Below are positions 1-10,690 of a stretch of 64,000 bases of DNA, one piece after another. Each line of letters begins with the position of its first letter. The first letter of the stretch is position 1. The DNA lies in the NCBI GenBank assembly GCA_028274465.1, contig CM051457.1, positions 34,336,160 through 34,400,159 on the forward strand. Reading direction: 5' to 3'. Below the pieces are notes generated by a model, which was not told the origin of the DNA, searched no databases, and saw only the letters and a program-made list of their open reading frames with translations. This DNA is from Plantago ovata (taxonomy: Eukaryota; Streptophyta; Magnoliopsida; Lamiales; Plantaginaceae). Both the position numbers and the translations under genes were made by a program.

Positions 1-1142
1 GCTCTTCTTAGGCTGCTCTAAATCCCGCCCAAGTGCACAAGTCTTCAATTAATTAATCAAATCCAATTCAATTCAATTAATTATATTTCTAAAATATATT
101 TCACATATAATAAATTAATATTAATCTAATTAATAATAATTCCATTATATATTTTGTATAATAATTTAATATTAATCTAATTAATATTTAATCCAACATA
201 CATAGCTCGTTTGTAGAAACACCACCTTGAAGTGTGACCCATAGGGCCTTGCATATTAAGCAACAATCCAATTAAGGTCATAATAAATTCCTAGACAATT
301 TATCAGACAATATTAATATGCAAGGAACGTTTGTGAGGAAAACAAACCACCTGTAGCGTAAGGCACTTTGATGATACGGTCCCTTCATTCACGAATACTC
401 GAATGAGTCTAGAATATGATTATGTGTCTATTCTAATAACTTCATTCATTGTCTCTCAATCTTATTAGTCGATCTATGAATTGTGTCCAAATACCATTTT
501 GACATATTCACATACGGTGGCCACCGGTTTTGTGATCGCACTAAATATGAGAAGTGAGTATTCTCTCCTAGTATCTATTATGGAGGAATGAATCCTATCT
601 TGGCTCAATCACTCACACCATATGCTTCCTAATGTACCCAACACATGCCGTATCTATCCTACTTTAAGAGTGCAAGTGTTGCGCATGGTCAAAGTACATT
701 ATTCCACATATGATGTAGTATTGGCCTCATGTCTAAGGACTACTAACATCACCCTACACACCGATACTACCATAGACACTTAAATAGCTTTACCAAATCG
801 TTTCTCGGTTTGGTATGCCAACACTCTCCAAAGTGTCCATATGTTCATCATGAATAACCAAGTTCATTCTAGCAGTGAGACCTACTACATCCTCGAAGGA
901 TCTAATGCAACATATGCTAGCTTCAATCGCATCACTGATATCCTGTATCTCAATGACCTTCAGTCCTTGGGAACATTTTATCGAATAATTCAAACAACCA
1001 AATAATGTATTCATAAAAAATGTAATGCCAATTGTATTTAATAATGTATAAATAAATGAACATAAATGAATAACAATAACTGAATGTGATCAAGTACATA
1101 TCGTCCCTATCGTAGGTTGTCTCTAGGACATATATACTTTCA
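1..1142 (-). repeat. LTR-like sequence abutting truncated Copia RT
   Basis: No coding signal. Read on the minus strand, the block begins at 1142 with TGAAAGTATATATGTCC, a start typical of Copia LTRs, exactly where reverse-transcriptase homology stops. It runs left as moderately GC-containing sequence and ends in a very AT-rich stretch (about 50-200). It is not similar to the LTR at 3400-4493, so it is not that element's partner. I infer a second Copia LTR, inserted or recombined into the RT gene, whose other end lies outside the window. No tRNA-primer site or target duplication can be seen, so the identification is weak. Confidence 0.35.
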
Positions 1143-3366
1143 AAACATCCCTTTCAACATGTTCTTGGTCTCCAAGATTAACTCGGGACTACTTCCCGTT
1201 ATGAGCATATCATCAACATAGAGACAAATCATTACAAAGGACTTCGAGTCCCCTTTCATGTATATGCATTTGTCACATTCATTTATAGAGAAACCTTTCG
1301 ATAATAATGCATTATCAAATTTCTCATGCCATTGTTTTGGAGCTTGTTTCAGTCCATACAATGATTTCACAAGACGGCAAACCTTGCCTTCTTGCCCAGG
1401 AACTAAGTAGCCCTCAGGTTGTTCCATGTAAATTTCCTCTTCCAAATTACCATTTAGGAAGACTGTCTTCACATCCATTTGGTGTATCTCAAAACCATGC
1501 AAGGCTGCTATGGCAATGAATACTCTTATGGATGTTATTCGTGACACGGGTGCGTACGTGTCAAAGTAATCTAGGCCTTCCTTTTGTCGATAGCCTTTCA
1601 CTACCAATCTGGCCTTGTACTTGTCAATAGTTCCATCTGCTTTCATCTTGCGTTTAAGTATCCACTTGCAACCTAGTGGCTTGATTCCTGGTGGAAGATC
1701 AACTAGTTGCCAAGTATGATTTTGTAGGATGGATCCTATTTCACTTTCGATTGCTTCCTTCCAAAAAGGAGCCTCGGGACTAGACAATGCTTCGTTGATT
1801 GTCTTTGGGTCATTTTCTACCAAAAAAGAGGTTAGAAAATCTGGACCAAATTCTTTTGGCTTCTTCGCACGTTTGGTACGTCGAGGTTCAATGTCGAGTC
1901 TCTTTATTCTCTTGCATTGAATTCCTCTTACGTTTCTTCCCACTATTTTCAACATCATGAGCCTTGGGTATCTTTTGTATTGAAACTCCAGGGAAACCAC
2001 TAGATTCAAGATCATGAGCCTTGGTTATCTCTTGACTTAAACTAGATACCGTACTTGAAGTCCCCACATTTAATCCGTTAGTTTCAAAGTTATGAGCCTT
2101 GGCTATCTCTTGACTTGAACTAGGTATGGAACTTAAAGTCCCCACATTAGATCCATTAGTTTCAAAGTCATGAGTCTTGGCTATCTCTTGACTTGAACTA
2201 GGTATGGGACTCAAAGTTCCCACATTTGATCCACTTTCATCATTTCGTACAGAATTACGATTCTCACCAAGGTTACTCATTTGACTCTTAATAAAAGCCA
2301 AATCCTTCTTTTCCTTCCTAGGAAATGTATCTTCAAAGAATTCTGCATTCCTTGACTCAATGATTGTCCCCACATGTATGTCGCTTATTTCAGACCGATG
2401 AACTAAGAAGCGATATGCACTACTGTTATTTGCATATCCAACGAAGATGCAATCTACAGTTTTTGGGTCAATCTTCACTTGTTTAGGTTTAGGTATTTCT
2501 ACCTTTGCCAAACATCCCCACACTTTAAAGTATTTCAAAGGTGGAGGTTTACCTTCCATAATTCATATGTAGTTTTGTCATGATTCTTGCGATGTATTCT
2601 GTTCAGAATTTTATTGGCTGTTAGAATAGCCTCTCCCCACAAGTTTTGGGGTAAACCAGAAGTCAATAGCATCGCATTCATCATCTCCTTCAATGTTCGG
2701 TTCTTGCGTTCAGCAATACCATTTGATTGAGGAGAATATGGGGCAGTAGTTTGATGGATAATACCATGTTGAGAGCAAAACTCATCAAATGGTGCTCCAT
2801 ACTCCCCACCTCTATCACTACGAATCACCTTAATTCGTAAACTGAGTTGGTTCTCAACCTCAGTTTTAAAGTGCTTGAACGCATTCAAGGCTTCATCTTT
2901 GCTACGAAGCAAGTATACATAACAATACTTTGTACTATCATCAATGAACGTCACAAAGTATTTCTTACCACCTCTAGTCTGAATGAACTTCAAATCACAT
3001 AGGTCACTATGGATTAGTTCTAGAGGTTTGGTACTTCTTTCCACCGAATGGAAAGGCAACCTTGTTAACTTTGCTTCTACACACACCCTCACATTTGTGT
3101 TGAGGTTCCATATCAATAGAAGGCAATGTTTTAGTCTTTACAAGTTTCTTGAGAGACTTGTAGTTAACATGTCCAAGTCTATTATGCCACAAGTTGGAAG
3201 ATTCGACCAAGTAAGAAGAAGAAGAAACGAGTTTCTCTTTTCCAACTTCGTGAGCAATAGACTTCATAGAAGCATAATGCGCAAAAGAGTTTACCTCTCT
3301 TTGATGCTTATGCTTCCTTGAGCTTTCATTTGGAATGATAGCTCGAGACCCTCTACTTGTAACCAT
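1140..3366 (-). pseudogene. Copia pol fragment (pre-integrase, integrase, RT)
   Basis: Domains in order. The pre-integrase zinc motif is LWHNRLGH with a later Cys pair (3007-3366). The integrase core lies at 2535-3116, with [15 protein letters not shown] and IAERKNR supplying the Asp-Asp-Glu triad. A C-terminal integrase piece, KYFKVWGCLAKV and FVGYA, is at 2300-2559. RT is at 1140-2015, with WKEAIESE, KARLVVKGY, MDVKTVFLNG and CLYVDDML, so its YVDD catalytic motif is intact. The reading frame shifts near 3050, 2555 and 1925. The protein stops just after the YVDD box, before the thumb and RNase H. Retroelement identity is certain; activity is excluded. Confidence 0.92.
1955..2235 (-). repeat. 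78-bp tandem repeats in Copia linker
   Basis: The stretch between the integrase C-terminus and RT contains about four degenerate tandem units starting near 1955, 2012, 2090 and 2168 (spacing 57, 78, 78). Each full unit encodes 26 residues of the type SNVGTLSPIPSSSQEIAK followed by a His-Asp-x-Glu segment. The region is a Ser-rich spacer outside the catalytic domains. The multiple-of-three period means the expansion kept the reading frame, so it probably arose while the element was still coding. Confidence 0.8.
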
Positions 3367-3399
3367 TGTTCAAACTCAACAAGATATTTGTCTTAAGAT

Positions 3400-4493
3400 T
3401 GTTGGAGCCGATGGGCTTTTACTTGAACAAGAGTTTGAGACAAGAACAAGTAGGAACACAAAACCAAATGCAAGTATATATATATCAATATATAACAAAC
3501 AAATGAACTTACAAAGTAGAGTTGATTCAATCACAAAGTCCTTCCTTGCGCACTATAAGAATGCAACGAACCACGTACAGATTGCAACAACCGCTAGATT
3601 TTCAACAACTCCTCAAAGGAGTAACAACAACAACAAATGGGGAGTAGAGTCGATAGTTGGACTATCTCTCCTTAAGACAAATACTTGCCCCGCTCGTGCG
3701 TGGTGCTTACGGAATTTCGGCAATCTGTCTCCCAGGATAATACTACTCTAAGACGACTAAGGAGCACTCCAATAGTCGAATCTAGCGAACTTACTTTGAG
3801 TATGATAGAGTGCAAAGAGAAAGCAAATGAGAAAAGAAGTATCAAATGTCTTGGATGTGTATTTGGGAATGAACCCCACTCCCATATTTATACTTCTCAA
3901 AGGCTTCAATGAAGAGGTATGAAATCCCTTCAAAAGGTCACAATGAATGGTAGCAAACTATTCAACAAAATGCCAAAAGGTGGGAAAAACCCGCCAGACA
4001 TGTCTGTTGGATAAAATTGCCAAAAGTCAAAACCTTTCACAAGTGTTGTGATGGTCGAGTGGAATGGACTCGTGCCTGTCAACGAACAGGTCTCAGGTTC
4101 AATTTCCAATAGGTGCAATTATTTGTCTTTGACGTTTTTTCCACCTTTTCTTGTTGGAAACCATTGTGAAAGGTCACAAATTCACTAATTCAACTTGTTT
4201 AACTTGTAAATTAATTTTCTCATCCACTTTGAGTAATTAATTACAATTAAAACACAAATGAATAACATTCCAACAATGCATTTTTCACAAATCTATGCAA
4301 ACCTCATTTGCCTTTTGTCCATGAATTTTAGCACAGTGGTACCAACTGTATTTTAACGATCGACTTAATTCATTCATGTATTGACTGATACACTATGTGC
4401 ATTAATCACCTTTCACCCTACGGGATTTTAGTGATTTAACGCTTTAGTAACATCCATTTCAACAAACGGATAACGGAAAGCTTGTTTCCAACA
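3400..4493 (-). repeat. 5' LTR of the Copia remnant
   Basis: On the minus strand it opens with TGTTGGAAACAAGC (4493 downward) and closes with CGGCTCCAACA at 3400, so it has the 6-bp terminal inverted repeat TGTTGG/CCAACA expected of an LTR. A TATA-like TATAAATATGGG lies at about 3882-3893 on the minus strand, followed by a pyrimidine-rich leader. Apparent open frames on the plus strand here are chance. No second copy of this LTR is present in the window. Confidence 0.75.
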
Positions 4494-4589
4494 CGATGTG
4501 CCCATATGACCAATACATCAAATGTATTGAAAGTTCAATCATTTCACTAAAATTCCCAAGATTGATTTCTGTAATGAACAAGAGGAATG

Positions 4590-4799
4590 CACCAAATATG
4601 CAGCAGGATGCATCAAGAAATTAATCAGATAAGGACACATTTTGAAGAAAAACAAGTGGGATTTGCATATAGGGAAGCCAACCGTGCATGTTGCGGATGC
4701 ATTCACAAAGGAGGCTAGTACAAGGAAATTTGAACGATCACATTTGAGCAACACTTTCATATTGATTGGGATGTTTGCCCAGCATATCTTGAACCTTTA
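4590..4799 (+). pseudogene. RNase H-like (RVT_3-type) relic
   Basis: Translated across two frames this short stretch gives HFEEKQVGFAYREANRA and then VADAFTKEAS followed by a short tail ending in HILNL and a stop at about 4797. The pattern (aromatic-x-R-E-x-N-R then A-D-A-x-x-x-x-A) is the C-terminal signature of plant RNase H-like proteins derived from LINE polymerases. One base is missing near 4690 and an in-frame stop lies upstream, so this is a decayed fragment. The rest of the domain is not recognisable. Confidence 0.5.
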
Positions 4800-5845
4800 A
4801 TTTCGTTGGTTTTCGATCGTTTAAAACTCATTTATTGATTTAATTAATGGAATTTCATTCTAAAAAAAATAAAATAAATTCACTTGGTACCTTTTAGCGC
4901 GGGAAGGCTGAGTAACGCACGTGCGGCGTTCACTTCGCGCAAGTAAAAGAAGACAACCTTATGTTTTGTTTTTCCCCATTTACAATTGAAGAAGGTCAAA
5001 ATATTCTCTTTGTTTATTCTTGGTTTCAAATCTCTCTTACGAATCTTTATCAACCCAAGTTTAATCTTGTTAGGGCTTTGAATGATTTGAGATCCCTTAT
5101 CTCGATCGACTGATGAGAGCCGGAAGTACCAAGATAGATTACAGATGCTGCTTGCTCGGGCAGGAAGACGCTAAGGAGATGGCGTCCCGGTTAGTGTTTT
5201 GATCTACTGTCTGTCTTTGATTTTCTTGTTTTTCATTTATGAGTAATTTTATCCTCAAGAAATTGATTGCGTATTTTTCGGGTATTTTGCTAATTGGAGG
5301 AGCTTTTTGATAGTTTATGATCAAGTGCATTTCTGTTTTATTGAATAAAATGTGCTAATTGGAAGCCCTGCTGGTAATTAATTGGTAAACATAGCTGAAT
5401 GTACTAATTAAAGTTTGAGAAAATATGAGATTACTCAAGTAGTAGTAGTATCTAGAAGGATATCTTGAGTGATGATCTACTCAAATCAAATGCATAAATG
5501 TGTCGTATGTATGTTCGATTAGTACACAAACTGGAATGGTAGAAAGAGATGATATATTGTTAACTTGATTTCATTTACCATCTGGTATTAGCAAATCATC
5601 ATCACTTGCGCGCTTATTGTTTCTGTCTCCTAGTAGCCTAACTTATTCTTTTACTGTAACTTATGTAATTCGAGCCTGGAGGAACAACTACATTACGAGA
5701 GTTGTTCGCTCTCTTGTCAAATATGATCTTCACTTAGGATATCTGATTCTGCAGCCTCTTTTTTGTTTACACATCACATGACTTTTAAACCAAAATCAAG
5801 TATTAATCATAACTTTCAATAAGCATACAAGTCGACAAAGACCAT
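4800..5845. other. Intergenic; possible short leader exon
   Basis: No recognisable gene. At about 5113-5190 (plus) a short open stretch starts MRAGSTKIDYRCC and runs into ATGGCGTCCCGG followed by GTTAGTG, which could be a first exon with a splice donor. A pyrimidine-rich leader-like sequence precedes it. No continuation exon was found, so it may be the 5' part of a decayed gene. The remainder is AT-rich spacer. Confidence 0.3.
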
Positions 5846-6929
5846 TTACACTGCCGTCTTCGCTTGTGTATGGTCATAGGGAATGCACCATATCGAATTT
5901 ACACAAGTCGGCATGTTTTTCACTTCACCATTTAATTTCGTGGTATCAACCATCACTAAGTTCCTAGTGATAAGATCATTCAAGTTGTCTTGTGCGGTTT
6001 CTTCTAAGCACTTATGATCCTGTTGTTGAACGAAACCTTCTGTAATCCACAATTTGGCAACTTGGAAGCAGAAATTTGACAGTCTTCTAGAAACATTCCC
6101 AGGTACAAAAAACACTCCCTCAAATGGTAAGGCAACTTGGTATAACTAAGTGCTATAATATTCTCCATCTGTCTCTCCTTGTCATCCCGAAGCAGACAAG
6201 CTTGGACGTTTTCTGAGACCTTTTTCCATTCTTCCCTTAGCAACGTATCTATTCCTCGTGACAGTGACAATTTGTCAATAAGAATGCCCCCAACAATGAT
6301 TATTGAAAGGGGAAGTCCACCACACTGCTTGGCTATGATTTTCCTGACCGGTTCCAAATATTTGACAATTGCATTAGTTACACCACAGGCTTCTAACTGA
6401 AGTAGCTCCCAACTTTCATGCTTTTCAAGGAATCGCAACTTATGGGGTGTTCTGAGAGGATTTGCATGCCATGCCACATCCTCATGACGACTGGTTATCA
6501 ACACTTTGCCCGCCCCATTTTTTGTGGCAATACTTGTTTGAGTTCATTCCACACCTCAACTGTCCACACTTCATCCATAAATATAATGAACTTTCCAGTT
6601 TTCAAATATTTGTACACCATTTGACCCAAGTCATCATCCGTAATGTTCGAAATGTCTTGTTGGGTGAACTTTCTAATTATAGTCCGGAACACATCCCTTT
6701 TGTTCAACTCTTAAGAAACACGCACCCAAATGAGTGTTGGGAATTCATACTGAATTCTGGGATCATGATATACCTTCCATGCCACTGTTGTCTTTCCAAG
6801 ACCAGGCATACCAACAATGGATACAACATCAAGTTTCTCGCTTTCTTCATTGAGATAATCAATAAGAATCTTTGTCTCATCTTCGAAACCAACAACATTG
6901 TCTTTCCTTGGATTTTGCACATAACCCAC
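5846..6929 (-). pseudogene. NB-ARC fragment of a CC-NB-ARC-LRR resistance gene
   Basis: Read on the minus strand through several frames, the NB-ARC motifs appear in order: GMPGLGKTT (P-loop), FIIFMDEVW (kinase 2), CGGLPLSI (GLPL), and CFLYLGMFLED (RNBS-D) followed by AKLWITEGF. The family acts as intracellular ATP/ADP-switching immune receptors; R1-like members of asterids are the nearest type I recognise. Frames change near 6705, 6500 and 6090. Homology ends after NGEVK, just before the expected MHD motif, and no LRR follows, so the receptor is truncated and dead. The N-terminal coiled-coil piece at 8957-9439 probably belonged to the same gene. Confidence 0.88.
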
Positions 6930-8956
6930 ATATATTTTTAAACAAGTTCAAGTACAAAAATAACAGTTCGCATGGGTTTGATGAAATCTTAGGTGATTTG
7001 TGCGAATGTTCATGTTGTAGATGGAAATTTGAGTGGACATGATGTCACGAAGGTGAGTACCGCAGAGAAATTGGATGTCAATAGGAATGGGTTCAACCGT
7101 TAGCTTTCATATATAGAAGGAATTGGAACAGATAAGTATTCATTTGTATTTAGGTTTCATACTGCGGAGTTGATACTTTCTACATTAGAAGTAGTAAGTT
7201 GTGTATTTTTATTAAGAGATCCCTTTATTATAAAACAAATGGTACCTTGTGTGAGGTTTTGAGTGTTTCTGCATTTATAGAACTTGATGGACTTGTTTGC
7301 TAAATGGTGAAAGGTTGTTACTCAGTTGAGGGTGTGGGATATACAAGATTGGAGCTGGGCTGTTGGATGAGTTGATCTGTTATTGCTCAATGACTGCTGC
7401 TTCACTCTTCAATTCTCTGTTTAGCTTCTAGGCAATGTTCTCTGTTTCACAGTAATTATTCTAGTTTTCACATTCTTTGTTTCTAAGATTACAGTTGAGC
7501 TAGGGTTAACTTGGGTAGGTAGATCTCTGAGATTAAATGTTGGTCACTTGCATTTGTAGCTCGCTTGTATTTAACTTGGAGAAGGAATAAAACTTGTTGA
7601 TTCTCAAACTGAACCACGTAATTGTGTTCTTTGCAGTTTCACTTATTCATTTGATTGTTTGATTGTTGCGTGCTTGATCTGTTCATTGTTAAACTTTGGT
7701 ATCAAATCTGAGTTGATTAAAAATGTAACAAGATTCACCCAGTATGCAATATCTGCCTGTTTGGATCAGTTTGCCGGAACTTAATTTACTATTCGGTGAG
7801 CTCATATGTTGGGTAGGTTTGCAAGTATCGTGTATAGTTGACAATAAATAGAAAGTGGATTTCTTATGCACGATTGTTTGGTGTAGGACCTGTAGGTTGA
7901 GGCTGAGAACCAGATGATATGATAAGAGTGAAAGGATGTGATGCTTGGATATATGAGCCCGAATATAGTCTATGAATCCAGACCATCTTTATGCTATTAT
8001 ATGGTTTGAATTTGGTCGTGTAGATGGTAACTGTAAGATGATTAAAGATACAAAAAATGGGGTGTGAAACAACCTATAATCCCAGGGCTGAGGACAGTTC
8101 TGAGTCAGAGCAAAGGGACAAATATAATGCAGGGCTTGATATATTACCAGCTTGAGAGGAAAAGATAAGGATATGGAAGATATGAAGAAACAGCAAGTTA
8201 GGCGGCAGCCCAAACACCTGTATAATGGTTTCAAGATGATGTGGCTGAGAGGTGAGCTTTGTAATGATCAGTTTATTATCTGAAAAGATGAAAGGAATGA
8301 AATTGCAATTGCTCAAGAGATGATCATAAAACTGTAGTTGGGACTTGGGAGTACTTGGTTTACATTCATTTCAATTACACTAAATGTAAGAAAATAAATA
8401 TTGTTAAGCCTAGCCTCGCTGATAACCTTATGCTTTATTTGCCAGGGTGATAATCAATCGGTGAAAGCTCTCAGTGAGGTTTTGTATGATTCCATTTCTG
8501 GGCTGGCCCGAGTGGTTTAAAACATTGGCTTCCTCTTTATGCAGGTTCGTGTATTAAAGAAGATAAAATCGGTGTACTTGTTGAGATCTAACTGAGGACT
8601 TGAAGGAGAGATTTAGAAAGGGCAACATTCCTGTGAAATGCTAACTTGGAATCCCCCCCAGTCCAACAAGATGGCTGAATTAAGAGTACTTTGAGCTCAC
8701 ATCCAAAATTACTCGGACATTTAAAAGTTGAAGTTGAAGAAACTTGGTTAATAACTTGATATAACACTGTAAGATCACTTGGACCTTTTCCTTCTCATTT
8801 TCTTGTAATTTTTCAACATAATCATAATTCATAATTTCAAGATAAGCATAGCACAAGTAGTACAGTAATTCTAACATCCCCTGTTGATTCAAACAGAAGA
8901 ATGTATATTATTGTTCGGTTTTAGGTTTGATATTAATGTGCAGAAATTCAGAGGAA
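6930..8956. other. Spacer between CC and NB-ARC pieces
   Basis: About 2 kb separate the two pieces of the minus-strand resistance relic. The interval has no coding similarity I recognise. It may be a decayed intron or an insertion. A tRNA-like A-box (TGGCCCGAGTGG) occurs at about 8508-8519 with a weak GGTTCG about 35 bp on, possibly a SINE or tRNA trace. Confidence 0.4.
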
Positions 8957-9439
8957 TTAGTAAGCAAAATTAGTAGAAAATGCTGTGTGTGATCCACACA
9001 CCTTATTATTCCGTCTGTCCTTGATAGTTTCTCCGGTGCTAGTCGGAACCCCCAGCACCATAGGAAGGCTAGAGAAATGATTCCTGGCTCCCTCGAAAAC
9101 AGGCTTCACCCACTCTTCTCTTAGTGCCTTAACCTGTTTTGCGAGGCTTGTTTTCGAACTGCTTAAAATAGCCATCTTTGCCTTGCTGGTAGCAGCCTGT
9201 GTGATGCACCCGTCGATAGTGTCCCCAGCTTCATAAACCACCTCTCTGATCTGCCTCTCCCATGCTCTCAACATCGGTTCCTTCTTTGGCGACTTAGAGA
9301 CTTCCTCGAGGAACGCTTTCATCAATTCGAACTCTGTTTCCAGCAGCTTGAGCTCGTTTTCGGCACCGGAGATCAGCTTGAAGTGATTCAAGAGAAGCCC
9401 CGTGACGTTGTCTAGTAGAAATGTCAATGCAGTGTCCAT
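8957..9439 (-). pseudogene. Coiled-coil (Rx-N type) exon of resistance gene
   Basis: The start ATG at 9437-9439 opens MDTALTFLLDNVTGLL. This is followed by an amphipathic helical region with LKLLETEFELMKAFLEE and then REVVYEAGDTIDGCI, which matches the EDVID-like segment of CC-type NLRs. The frame then passes through KALREEWVKPVFEGA and loses similarity near 9000. It lies about 2 kb upstream, in gene sense, of the NB-ARC fragment at 5846-6929 on the same strand, so the two are probably one broken gene. On its own it encodes at most a truncated CC domain. An intact CC-only product cannot be excluded but is not supported. Confidence 0.8.
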
Positions 9440-9539
9440 ATTGATAATTGTGCTTGGATGGTAGATAGAGAGGAAATAGCGATTTTGATATATAAAGTAG
9501 ACTAGTGTAGTACATCTTTTCCTAATTAATAACACAAAT

Positions 9540-10690
9540 GCAGCTTGACTGGTTCCTCATTTCGACATGATGATTCGAATCCTGGCCTATTAATTGGAGG
9601 GTGGATTATCAACCATGTTGCCCTTTAGACCAGTAGTAAATGTGCACTGTGCAACCTTTCACACTTGCACAGCGTGCGCCCTTAACGTATTAGCTGTAAC
9701 TTGATTAATATAAAGTAGTGGTAACTTGATTTAATCCATAGTTGTTCCCTTAATTATAGGCATCAAGTCAATTAATACTGCAAGATGCTTAATCCTTAAC
9801 TATACTAGATATACATTGCATATTAGCTTAACTGTGGTCGACCCACAAAATTTACCATATTATATTGGAGTAGCAATTATTTTATCGAAAGTGACAAATA
9901 TGGGCATCTGTACTTTTCCCTCCTAGTCTTTGGTGTTGGAGAAGACACCCAAGTCAACCCTGCTGCTGCTGTCAAGAAAGCATTGGAGCCTACTTTACTA
10001 CGACGATCCTGGTCGAGGTAACTGTCGAATAATAACTCCTAAGTACTATTTTGAATTTCATTTCTTTCATCTGCCTCAAAACTCGATTATTATTCCTTGA
10101 ATTTAATTGGTTACATGGATTCAAGCAAGATAATTTAGTTTAATTGCTTATACACAGCTCAAAATGAAATTGAATACATGATTTTTTGTTTGGAAATCTA
10201 TAAATTAGTTCATGCTTTCTGGGATTTCAGTTTTCTTGTGCTTCGATTAGCTCAAGGGGGGTTTACAGTGTCGGTTCTTGTGCTTTTTGGGTTTGGATCC
10301 ATTTTTTTTTCTTTTTTACGAGGATCATACTAGAATGTGTGTTGATTTGTTTCGAGGTAGTATCATCCTCGTGATTTAAAGTTTACCAAGAAAACAGTAA
10401 GAATTGATTGGGACAGACGGAAATGAATATGCATACAATTGATTGGGACATACGAGTATATAGGTGAAGAACTTGTGTTAGATTGTCGAATAATTAGATG
10501 TTGAAAATTAGATAATTAGGGGATTGATAGCTCTTGGGTGGTTGGTAGTGTCGTTATTGGAGTAATATTTAAAAGGTGTTTGGGAATTTGAGAAATGTGA
10601 CTAGCATTAACTTGTGTTTTCTTCTGATGTTTAGGCGTGTTTAACTGTTAGACCTTCTAATGCAAATTTTTTGTCAATGTAGTGGGAAAG
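9540..10690. other. Intergenic between divergent NLR relics; possible 5' UTR exon
   Basis: No gene recognised. At about 9935-10018 a GC-richer stretch ends CTGGTCGAG followed by GTAACTG, resembling an exon-donor junction, and is followed by T-rich intron-like DNA. It could be the 5' untranslated exon of the resistance relic starting at 10691, with an intron ending upstream of it. No conserved peptide is visible. Confidence 0.3.

Larger units (their letters stand above)
1140..4493 (-). mobile_element. Ty1/Copia retrotransposon remnant
   Basis: Order on the minus strand: 5' LTR (3400-4493), GAG-pre-integrase, integrase core, linker, reverse transcriptase. This is the Copia order (integrase before RT). 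The gag region is missing, because the LTR is followed within about 35 bases by the pre-integrase domain. RNase H and the 3' LTR are also missing, because RT breaks off at 1140 against unrelated LTR-like DNA. With three frameshifts in pol, this is an internally deleted, inactive copy. The exact clade within Copia cannot be assigned by eye. Confidence 0.9.

Noticed and set aside
3335..3912. Plus-strand frames of 75-138 codons
   Set aside because: They fall across the pre-integrase start and the 5' LTR of a minus-strand element.
8506..8560. tRNA gene suggested by TGGCCCGAGTGG (perfect A-box)
   Set aside because: No acceptor or anticodon stem forms and the B-box is poor (GGTTCGTGTATT); at most a SINE or tRNA trace.
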